From contig CM066925.1 in assembly GCA_033964015.1 (NCBI GenBank), forward strand, positions 7,850,435 to 7,914,434: a stretch of 64,000 bases of DNA. Direction: 5' to 3'. Positions 11,628 to 22,600 of the stretch are shown here, piece by piece. Position numbers and translations under genes: made by a program. Positions within the stretch are counted from its first letter, which is position 1. The number at the start of each line of letters is the position of its first letter. The notes below the pieces were generated by a model. That model ran no database searches. It was not told the origin of the DNA and worked only from the letters and a program-made list of their open reading frames with translations. The stretch comes from Scolanthus callimorphus. Its lineage: Eukaryota; Cnidaria; Anthozoa; Actiniaria; Edwardsiidae.

Positions 11628-12672
11628 GTCAACTTTGGCCAAATTAGAAGGCTGATTCAGCTTGGCTTGAATTGAATTTTAATAGTGCTCCGAAAACTCA
11701 TTATTTGGGGCTCTTCCTTCGGCACTATATTGTATAGTAATGTATTAAACTTAACGGAAGGTCAGATTGTAAATACGATGAGCTACTAAAGTGTTGGAAA
11801 ATTATTTACCGAGGAAAGAAATCGTGAAAGCGCAATGAATTTATTACAAGAATGTCGCGTTAAAATGTGTTGTTATTACGTAGTATTTCTTGCTAAGATA
11901 TATATAGACGTTAACCTTGTGGCAATGGTAAGCCTTTGTAACCAAGTTTGACCATTATGTGTGCTTATTTGGTATAGAAGAAAATTCCAAAGTTACGACA
12001 TTCACCCTCTACTCTTGCACGCAGATTTGAAGCTCTCTTGTTTATGAACGATATTGAAATCTGACGTTTTTCCAGGGGGAGCTCATTAGGCCAAATCTAA
12101 TCAATAGCAGTCACGCTCCGAAAATAGCAATTGTCTGATTAAGTCCCTATGGATCATAAAAAACTCGCTATGATAAAAGCTTTCTTTGTTCGTGATTAGA
12201 GTAGGCCTAAATGTGCTCCCCCTGGCGAAACGTCAGATTTCATTACCATTCATAAACAAGAGAGCTTCAAATCTGCGTGCAAGACTAGAGGGTGAATGTC
12301 GTAACTTTGTAATTTTCTTCTACACCAAACAAGCACATATAATGGTCCAATTTGGTTACTTAGTTTTACCAATGCCACAAGCTTTTCGTCTATATAAATC
12401 TTAGCAAGAAATTATACGTAATAACGACACATTTTAACGCGACATTCTTGTAATAAATTCATTGCGCTTTCACGATTTCTTTCCTTGGTAGATAATTTTC
12501 CAACATTTTAGTAGTAGTTCATGGTGTTTACAAACTGACCTTCGGTAAAGTTTAATACGTTACTATACAATATAGTGCCGAAGGAAGAGCCCCAAATAAT
12601 GAGTTTTCGGAGCACTATTAAAATTCAATTCAAGCCAAGCTGAATCAGCCTTCTAATTTGGCCAAAGTTGAC
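11628..12672. repeat. 1.05-kb palindrome (foldback repeat)
   Basis: The arms at about 11,628-12,102 and 12,194-12,672 are inverted copies of each other, around a ~90-bp centre. The outer ends are GTCAACTTTGGCC and GGCCAAAGTTGAC. A further outer match (TTTTTATTTGTGATGCAT near 11,609 and 13,045-13,066 inverted) suggests the right arm was later interrupted. No coding frame. Confidence 0.8.
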
Positions 12673-13690
12673 GGCATTTTTATTACCGCGTTTCTGTTCC
12701 GACGAATTTTCTGTAACTTAGCTCGATTTGAGATTACTTCAACTGGAATCGATTCCTGGAGTTTGAGCCAAAAAAAACCGGCAAATTTTTTTTCTAGTAC
12801 GACCTGAATATGAAATTAAGGCCTCACAAAAATTTTGATTGTGACTTCTAAAAAGTTTCCAAGAAGATCGGTTATTAATAACTGATTTATACATCATTAA
12901 AGTAGGATTTGAAAAAAGAATTATAACAATAGGGGAAAAGACACAAAAGTTATAGCCTTGAGTTTGGCGACGCAGATTTGCGCTCTAGACACAGTTGGGT
13001 GCATTTTGAATTTCGAATGAGTCACCTTAAACCCTGCTCACATCTTGGCATGCATCACAAATAAAAACGGATGGGGTGGACTCTCCTATTTTTTGGGCGG
13101 GGGTGCTCGTCGGCAACTTGGGACGAAAACATGGGACGAAATTAAGTTGCAAATTTTCTTCATCAAGTACAGTAAATGTATGGCAAAATCTCCCGAGAAT
13201 GGGGAGCCGCGCTCCCCTGCCCCCCGTAAGTTAGCGATTTTGTTTCTCACATGGGCGAATTATATTGAATATTGAATGGGGAGCGGTTTTCCCAAGTGGC
13301 ACTCATGCGAAACAATGTCTTTTGTTTTAATTCTTGAATGCACGAGAACATTCATTAATATGGATGTGTGGACAGATGGGTAAACAAACCACAGGGTCCC
13401 CACTAAGTGGAAAAGGTCTATTGACGCGGATATGAAGATATATTATCGGAATCATATCATATGGTGCTGTAGAAGAGTTCTTTATTTGTTATTTAGATTT
13501 TTATCTTACTTTTCTCTTGCTTTACTTGGCAAGACATTCTCGTTTCTCTATCAAAATTCTCAGTATTTTTACTGGCATATTCTTCAAAATTTAAGAGACA
13601 TATATATTAAGAAGGTAAACTTTCTGTTGCAATTTGTTTTAGATTGTTGTGAGTTTCGTTCTTTAATTTTACCGTACTACAGCCCATTGT
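12673..13690. other. no gene; fragments of repeats
   Basis: Contains the outer arm match at 13,044-13,068 and a partial relative of the CCCGGGGGGGACTCCC MITE near 13,070-13,110 (GGACTCTCC, GGGGGTGCTCGTC). The frame at 13,432-13,776 has no domain and runs into the minisatellite, so I do not call it. Confidence 0.5.
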
Positions 13691-16540
13691 TAAATAAAGT
13701 CCAGGTCTATGACATGGCCATTTTAGTTTTCAACCCCAGCAAGAGTGCTGTATATTTGATTAGTCTCATCAGTTGATAACGGTTATCTTATTTGAATAAA
13801 CATTGTTAAATATACTTTATTGGTACTAATTTTCGCGGGCACTTAATTTCGCGAAAAAAATCGACATATTTCGCGGGTCTTTATTTTCGCGATTTGGGTG
13901 CAAAATTATTTTCTTAGGAAATTAATTTTCGGGAAATTGGAAAAAAAAAACATTTTATCTCGAGAATTTATTATCATTTTTACACTTCTTATTGCTGAAA
14001 ATCATCACCTCATAACAAAACCAAACTATAGAAACCGCATCGTGTACCACAGGCATAGTCAAACACATTATCCTTGTGCTAACGTTCTTTGAAATTGTAT
14101 AATGCATATTTACATTGTAGCCATTTGTTCTTCATTAAATCGAGAAAAAACAAGAAATATGGGAGGGAATTAATTTCGCGTCGCTTTAAGTTCGCGATAT
14201 TTTTTAAATCGCGAAAATCGCCAAATTAAAGCGACGCGAAAATTAGTACCAATAAGGTAGTGTCACATAGCCATTTGTCTTCGTCCTGAACCTCAGCAGG
14301 AGTGTTGTATATTGGATTAGTCTCATCAACTGTGACGGTTATCTTATTGGAATAGTCATTGTTAAATATAGTCCTCAGGTGTGTCACGTGGTCATTAGTC
14401 TTCGTCCTGAACCTCAGCAGGAGTGCTGTATATTGGATTAGTCTCATCAACTGTGACGGTTATCTTATTGGAATAGTCATTGTTAAATATAGTCCCCAGG
14501 TGTGTCACGTGGCCACTAGTCTTCGTCTTGATCCTCAGTAGGAGTGCTGTATATTGGATTAGTCTCATCTTATTAGAATAGTCATTGTTGAATATAGTCC
14601 TCAGGTGTGTCACGTGACCATTAGTCTTCGTCTTGAACCTCAGTAGGAGTGCTGTATACTGGATTGGCCTCGTCAACTGTAACGGTTATCTTATTGGAAT
14701 ATAGTCATTGTTAAATATAGTCCTCAGGTGTGTGACGTGGTCATTAGTCTTCGTATTGAACATGAGCAGGAGTGTGTATATTGGATTTGCCTCGTCAACT
14801 GTAACGGTTATCTTATTGGAATATAGTCATTGTTAAATATAGTCCTCAGGTGTGTGACGTGGTCATTAGTCTTCGTATTGAACATGAGCAGGAGTGTTGT
14901 ATATTGGATTAGTCTCATCAACTGTAACGGTTATCTTATTGGAATAGTCATTGTTAAATATAGTCATCAGGTGTGTCACGTGGTCATTAGTCTTCGTCTT
15001 GAACCTCAGTAGGAGTGCTGTATATTGGATTAGTCTCATCTTAGGTCATCTTATTGGAATGTAGTCATTGTTAAATATAGTACTCAGGTGTACCCTGTGG
15101 TCATTAGTCTTCGTCTTGAACCACAGTAGGAGTGCTGTATATTGGATTAGTCTCATCTTATTAGAATAGTCATTGTTGAATATAGTCCTCAGGTGTGTCA
15201 CGTGACCATTAGTCTTCGTCTTGAACCTCAGTAGGAGTGTACTGGATTGGCCTCGTCAACTGTAACGGTTATCTTATTGGAATATAGTCATTGTTAAATA
15301 TAGTCCTCAGGTGTGTGACGTAGTCATTAGTCTTCGTATTGAACAGAGCAGGAGTGTGTATATTGGATTAGTCTTATCAACTGTAACGGTTATCTTATTG
15401 GAATAGTCACTGTTAAATATAGTCATCAGGTGTGTCACGTGGTCATTAGTCTTCGTCTTGAACCTCAGTAGGAGTGCTGTATATTGGATTAGTCTCATCT
15501 TATTAGAATAGTCATTGTTAAATATAGTCCTCAGGTGTGTCACGTGACCATTGGTCTTCGTCTTGATCCTCAGTAGGAGTGCTGTATATTGGGTTGGCCT
15601 CGTCAACTGTAACGGTTATCTTATTGGAATAGTCATTGTTAAATATTAAGTCCTCAGGTGCACCCTGTGGTCATTAGTCTTCGTCTTCAACATGAGCAGG
15701 AGTGTTGTATATTGGATTAGTCTCATCAACTGTGACGGTTATTTTATTGGAATAGTCATTGTTAAATATAGTCCTCAGGTGTGTCCTGTGGTCATTAGTC
15801 TTCGTCTTGAACCTCAGTAGGAGTGCTGTATACTGGGTTGGCCTCGTCAACTGTAACGGTTATCTTATTGGAATAGTCATTGTTGAATATAGTCCTCAGG
15901 TGTGTGACGTGGTCATTAGTCTTCGTCTTGAACCTCAGTAGGAGTGCTGTATATTGGATTAGTCTCATCTTATTAGAATAGTCATTGTTAAATATAGTCC
16001 TCAGGTGTGTAACGTGGTCATTAGTCTTCGTCTTGAACTACAGTAGGAGTGCTGTATATTGGATTAGTCTCATCAACTGTAACGGTTATCTTATTGGAAT
16101 AGTCATTGTTAAATATAGTCCTCAGGTGTGTCACGTGGCCACTAGTCTTCGTCTTACACCTCAGCAGGAGTGCTGTATATTGGATTAGTCTCATCATAGT
16201 CATTGTTAAATATAGTCATCAGGTGTGTAACGTGGTCATTAGTCTTCGTCTTGAACTTGAGCAGGAGTGCGTATATTGGATTAGTCTCATCAACAGTGAC
16301 GGTTATCTTATTGGAATGTAGTCATTGTTAAATATAGTACTCAGGTGTGTCACGTGGTCATCAGTATTTGTCTTGAACATGAGCAGGAGCGTGTATATTG
16401 GATTAGTCTCATCAATTATAACGGTTATCTTATTGGAATGTATTCATTGAATATAGTCCTCAGGTGTGTCACGTGGCCATTAGTCTTCGTCTTGAACATG
16501 AGCAGGAGTGCTGTATATTGGATTGGTCTCATCAACTGTG
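13690..16540 (-). repeat. 121-bp minisatellite made from the receptor's last coding block
   Basis: About 20 copies plus a diverged leftmost one. The full period is 121 bp, and some units are ~17 bp shorter because they lack AACTGTAACGGTTATC. On the minus strand each unit repeats the final coding block of the receptor kinase gene ([14 protein letters not shown], then VQDED and TAA) plus its 3' flank. The copy next to the exon is the real C-terminus. Because 121 is not a multiple of three, and each copy carries its own stop, the array cannot be read through as one protein. It is most likely 3' UTR or downstream DNA. Confidence 0.9.
13820..14252. mobile_element. MITE in the minisatellite, Tc1/mariner-like
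   Basis: Inverted termini TTGGTACTAATTTTCGCG are flanked by TA on both sides (13,818-13,819 and 14,253-14,254). Sub-terminal TTCGCGA motifs repeat. It separates the diverged leftmost unit from the main array. Confidence 0.75.
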
Positions 16541-16660
16541 ACGGTTAACTCCGTGTAGTCAGCCATGCTCATCAGGATATTGTCCAAGGTTTCTTTTAGC
16601 GCGGTGAACGTCGGTCTCTCGCCTGGGCTCAGTTTCCAGCAGCTTTCCATGACGTCATAT
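16480..16660 (-). CDS. last exon: kinase C-lobe end and cytoplasmic tail
   Basis: Opens with [18 protein letters not shown], the conserved tyrosine-kinase C-lobe helix with CW and RPTF. It continues through [20 protein letters not shown] to VQDED and a TAA at 16,480. The acceptor is TTCTAG. The start phase joins the exon at 18,003-18,099 (AT plus A gives Ile). NPIY is a PTB-binding type motif. The end of this exon is the source of the 121-bp array. Confidence 0.93.
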
Positions 16661-19600
16661 CTAGAATAGTGAAACCGCCAGAGGTAGAAAGTTACTCGAT
16701 GAGATTACTTTTTTCTGTACATCATGTACGTCGGATACCAAGACCTATGGCATCTCCGCTCTATAGGAGGATCCTTTTTTATAGTCTGTCAGCATTGTTT
16801 GGAATGAGATAACAAATAATCGGCAATGAATATCAATAGCGGAAAACCATTGAAGCCTGACTCAGAAAATTTGAAGATTGTACATTCAATTGTAACGGCG
16901 CAGTTAAATGTTCATTTTAGAGAGGACATGGGAGAAAATGCGAGTTAATGAACCTTTTGCCACACAGCAATCCACTCATTTTTAAAACCTTTCTCAGAGC
17001 CTACAAAACGTTATGAAACGAAATTCTACGGAATAGTAATTATTTGATCTCCGAGCATTTTTATGACATTTTTCAAGAGCTGAGAGGCTTTCTTGGGTAG
17101 CAAGAGGCTCATTAGCCCACATGTTTGCTGTAAATTGAACTTCCCGCAATGCGCTCATTACTCGAATGAAGAACGTCAAACTTTCTAATTACGCTTCATT
17201 CACCAGGCGCTATTGAAATTCAGAACAATTATTTTTGTAGCTCCGTTACGCTTGCTGATTTTCACGGATGCTTAAAATATGTAAACACTGACGTCACAAG
17301 ATATACGCCTTTATACAACAACACTAGCAAAACGCGCGCTCTGATTGGCTGACAGGCCGTGTGTTATTAGAGTACACACGCACGATTGACGTCAATACGT
17401 CATAGCGCGCGCATGCAGCAAAACTGAGTTTGAAATGCGCGCACTGTGTGAGCTCATTCATCTCTAGAAAAATCGCTTTTGTTGTTGTATAAAACAAATA
17501 GATCTCGTTTTTTGTGCGTTAAATACAACGAAATATTAGAACTTTTTAATGTGTTCGCAGGTGATCTTAAAACGACCTCGATTCTTTTGTTTTGTCGCTG
17601 TGATCATATAGCTTGATCTCACTCCAAAGGTTTGTGTGGGGTTTCTTTCGTATTACATTTTTGCACAATTTAGTTTCTATTTCATGAGCCTTTTGAAAAC
17701 GGATGTTTCTTGCTGTCATCAAACAACTAACAATAATGACAGCTAAAATCACATTACGTTTTTCTCACTCTGGGGAAGGGGGTCACATTCGTCTTTAATT
17801 CGCTTTGTGGAGGGTCAACGCGTTTTTGAGAATTGTTTGTTTTCAAATATAGTAGTCTTTGGAGGACTACCACTCGGGCCTCGGGGGTCGCATATTATTT
17901 TGACGAAGTGCTGACGGTACTAGCAGCTCTGCGAAGAACAATGTGCTCGCCATTGTATTGCTGTGTTCACAGTGATTATTTGTTTCCCCTCTGGATGCTT
18001 ACATTTCGTCTGGACATTCGCTAGGCTTCTCCAGTCTTCCGCCATTCTGGATGTAAAGCAATACTTGAGTATTGTCAAAAGCCGGATAGGGATTGCCACC
18101 TATTAAAAAAAGATATTCATTATTGGCCATATGTTGCTATGATGTATTATGCCTGTAAAGCTTTCTCTTGTCGTTCTGGATATAACGCAATGCTTGATTA
18201 TTGTCAAAAGCCGGTTAAGGATAGCCACCTATAAAAAGGGCACTCATTATTGACTAGGGGCAATTATTTAGGTCCAAGGCGGAATGGGCTATTGACAAGA
18301 AGGGCACAAGGGCGAGAGGAATGACCTTTCCCTCAGCATTGGGAAAACAAGTGACCTGAACAAAATTACCGGGGGAATACAGTGGACCGGCGGAATACAG
18401 GTAATCGTAAGCATCTTACCCATTGTCATGATCTCCCAAAGGGTGACTCCAAATGACCAACTGTTGAACAACGAGAGAACATGAGACAAAAGTATCACAT
18501 CTTGTTAGTACAGGATGGAGTAGATGAGGCAGGAGCTTGAAACAGCTGGAGCCTCATCCTGCTCCAAGGTCATTTTTGAAATTCGCACTTTATGAAAAAG
18601 GTTACGGTTACGGACTACCTTCGCGGTAATTTTCGTTAAAACGCAATAGTTTCGCGAACAAAACGTTGTATCTTGACAAGTGATATCTCATTTTAAAGCT
18701 TATTTCTTCTCCTCAACTATTATGAATAGTTTATTTCTTCAATTAACAAAAGATATTTTTTTAGGGAGTCCGACGCATCGGGTCAAGTTTCGATAGAGCT
18801 CCACGCACGCAAAAAGTAATAACTTGAAAAGGAGATCGAATTTTTAAAATCCTCGACACGTTTTTTTAGAACACATCTTAGGCAACGCTAATATTGAGTC
18901 AATAACGAAAAGAGCAAGTATTCGCGGAGGTTGGAACTCTAAAACGTTGAACTGATGCACCGGAAAGGGAGCTTCAAAAAAATTGTGTTTAGTAAAATTA
19001 AATGAAATTATATACCATAGTTTAGCCCAGGATATAAGCTTTAAAGTGAGGTATCACTTGTAAAGATTCGACCATTTAACCAAACCAAAGTACCCCGAAG
19101 GTAGACCATGACTTTAAGGATACCGTAAACCTTCGCGGGTAACCTTTGCACAAAAATTCTCTACGCGGCGCATTTAAATAAACCCCAATAAACTAGATAT
19201 CATTTTAAAGCTTAATAAACAAAGTTTATGATGATCGCTTTTTATCCTGTTTTTCGAATTCTGCCATAACGCGAAAAAAAAAAAACCCGACAAAACGGTG
19301 CGATTTAAATATGCAAAATGTTCATATAGAATTACGGCTTATTTGATGAGTTTCGGCCTTCGAAAAGTAATAAAAGTGCGAGAAATTAAAATATCGCCGA
19401 CACGCTTTTGAAGATCAATGTTTTTACTGACTGCTCGCCAAATTTGAAGGCAATCGTACAAATCTTTGTGGGCGAACATTTTGGGTCTTTCCTTTGCATC
19501 GGCAGCAAAATGAATACCGAGTTATAGCCATTTGTAGTTGTGTCAACATTTGAAGCGCTAACATCAGGAGAGCAAAAAAACGTGACACGATTGGCCAATT

Positions 19601-22600
19601 GGAGGCGAGCCTTCTCTGCGCGCGGGAAAGTATTACTGTGCTCAGATTTCATGTTGTGCTTGAGCTTTGGTACTCGTGGTAATCGCTATCTCTAACATCT
19701 TCGACCATTTCCAGCAACCAAATTTTGATAAATAATGGGCAAAGTGCCTCTTCAACGAAGAAAGCCAGGCAGGCACATGCCAGGAAGAAGCGCCAATTTC
19801 CTGACCCGAAGGCTAAGTAAACAAGAATAAAAGATTATAGCGGCCGAATCATGTAACGCAAAACAGTTGAAAACTAGATTTTCTTATTTTTCTTCGTGAA
19901 ATATAAGTTATTTTAATTTTCTTTTTTGGAATATTGAAGTTCCTACCCTAACTTATCGACTGGGATCATAGGCTTCCCAGGATCATTGAGCGAACTTTAG
20001 AGTTGATAGTTTGCAGTTTTATAGTGTCGCTGTGTGAAGTTTGACTGAGTTCGATGAGCGCTAAAGTACGAGTACCTACGAAAAATAAAAAAGTTTGAAA
20101 AATACCCTTATCTAGTCCTTTAGTACTTTAATAAATCACTACTACCATTTATTCGGTCAGAAATACACTTTTAAGCGAGTTTTAGCCAATTTTATTGCCA
20201 CCTCTTACTCTTACTATATGTTCTGGAAGGCCGAAAACTGCAAAATTCCGAACGCTCAGCGATCCACAAATTTCCCTCGATTTTTTTCCAAAATCATCGT
20301 CGCTTGCTCAAACAAACCTCGCATAATAAAAGTAAAACTATTCAGCTTTGTTGTTTACCTTTCTCGTGGAAATCAAACTCTCTCTGGCTGATATAAATGG
20401 CGAATCTTTCAGCCTCGTCCTTTGGTCCTGAGAGCAATGGCGGCCCCGGCAGTAAATCCCGTTCCAAAACACAAACCGTTGAGACATTTTTTCTCCCGTC
20501 GAGGGGTGGGCCAGACATTGTGTGAGGCTCTAGTCACTTCCCGTCCTAGACCCGGTAAAATCAATCAAATCCAACGATCACGTGCAAAAACGTTTTAACC
20601 GGGTCTAGTCACTTTCTAGCGTGTGACAAATCTCTCTAATAGGTATTTAGTGCACCTTCGTGTTCGTGGCACTAGAGTGGAGTGTACGCATGTACTTACA
20701 CATCGCTGGATGTAGTAAATTCCATGTCAGTAAGAGCCTAGCGTGCTACAATTCTCTCTAATAGGTGTATAGTGCTCCACAAGCATGTACTCACACATCA
20801 CTGGATGTAGTAAATTCCATGTCAGTAAGAGCCTAGCGTGCTACAATTCTCTCTAATAGGTGTATAGTGCACCACAAGCATGTACTCACACATCGCTGGA
20901 TGTAGTAAATTCCATGTCAGTAAGAGCCTAGCGTGCTACAATTCTCTCTAATAGGTGTATAGTGCACCACAAGCATGTACTCACACATCACTGGATGTAG
21001 TAAATTCCATGTCAGTAAGAGCCTAGCGTGCTACAGTTCTCTCTAATAGGTGTATAGTGCTCCACAAGCATGTACTCACACATCACTGGATATAGTAAAT
21101 TCCATGTCAGTAAGAGCCTAGCGTGCTGCAAATCTCTCTAATTGGTGTATAGTGCAGCACAAGAATGTACTCACACATCACTGGATGTAGTAAATTCCAT
21201 GTCAGTAAGAGCCTCCGGTGCCGTCCATTTGATTGGTAACCTCCTTCCTCTCCCGGTATGATAAACAGCCTCCTGATAAACACGACGCATCAAACCAAAG
21301 TCGGCGACCTTAGCGACAAGACCCTTGGACACCAGAATGTTACGAGCAGCGAGATCTCGATGAATCAAACCCTTGTTGGAAAGGAACTCCTACAGGTAGT
21401 AACGATAATAAGCAATTATTGGATGAGGTTTTTGTGATCTCTAGAATAAACAATGTCGAGACAGGTGGAATCAGGCGAGGCCGTTAGGCCTTGTTAATAG
21501 GGAAAGCGCTCTAGTTGTTCCATGATGCATTGCGCGCGTATCAATAATCAGCTAGCTGATTCTTGAACAATCAGCACGCCTGATTCTTGGAGACCCTCAA
21601 AGTGCGTGATTCCCAAAGTAAAGCGCGCGCTCTTAGCCAATCAGAATCGATATAGTGAGTACAATGTATAATAATGACAATAATCGAAGAGGTACAGAAG
21701 CTCGATAGCAATAGTAATGGCAAATCACAATAGTCACAATAGTAATAATTTGTCTGTGGGTAAACAACCTTTTACGGGGAGGTGAACTAAAACGTCCTTA
21801 ACTTTGCTCGGACCAGTGCCTAGATCCTCTGTGGTCACAGATGATTGAACCTCTTGGGTTTCTCGGGCTTTTCGTTTATAATAGATTCTTATGACGCCAA
21901 ACTACTGCACTTGTATTGCTGTTTCGTAGAATCCAGCCCTGTCCCTGATTTATCGAAATAGAAGAATGTTTTTTTTGCACCTGCTATCGGCCTGGGGAAT
22001 GAGCGAGTAGGCTTTGAGAGCTCACAAGGCATAAAGACGTTTCCTGAGATACCTAATGGACTAAAAATATTTGGTCTAGTTATTCTTCCCCACTACATAC
22101 CACAAAACAGCAATTTTCCTTGAAAAGCAAATGTACTTTATAATCGGTTTTACCGATATGAAGCTCCAAACTCAGTAAATATATAGACAAAGATATCCCT
22201 TATTGGGAACCACTAAATGGAGTACTCACCATTCCTTTTACAATCTGCCACCCAAAAGATGCAAGCTTTGTGACGTCAAACTCTGGGAATGTCTCTTTAT
22301 GTTTCCCAGGTTTCTTGACAGAACCAATTCTCTTCAGCATCGACTGGTACACATCATTGCCATTGTCATTGTCACGTTCGTCATTGCCATTGTAACGCTC
22401 GTCATTGTCATTGACATTGCCATTGTCACACTCGTCATTGTCATTGCCATGCTCGTCATTGTCATTGTCACGCTTCCTGTTGTAATATTTGCTGTTTTCA
22501 CGCTTGTCATTACCATTTTCACGCTCTTCTTGTTCCTCGTTTTGCTGGACAGATTCTTCATGCGAGGTGAGAGCAGAATTTCCTTCTTGATCCTGCTGCA

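Noticed and set aside
13432..13776. 114-codon plus-strand frame
   Set aside because: Its 3' end is minisatellite sequence and the rest is AT-rich with no recognisable motif.
14226..16548. Many 60-100-codon frames on both strands
   Set aside because: By-products of the 121-bp minisatellite, with no independent coding signal.
16741..16790. Peptide resembling GYRMEMP as the missing kinase exon
   Set aside because: The phase-perfect exon at 18,003-18,099 supplies that region; the resemblance here is by chance.
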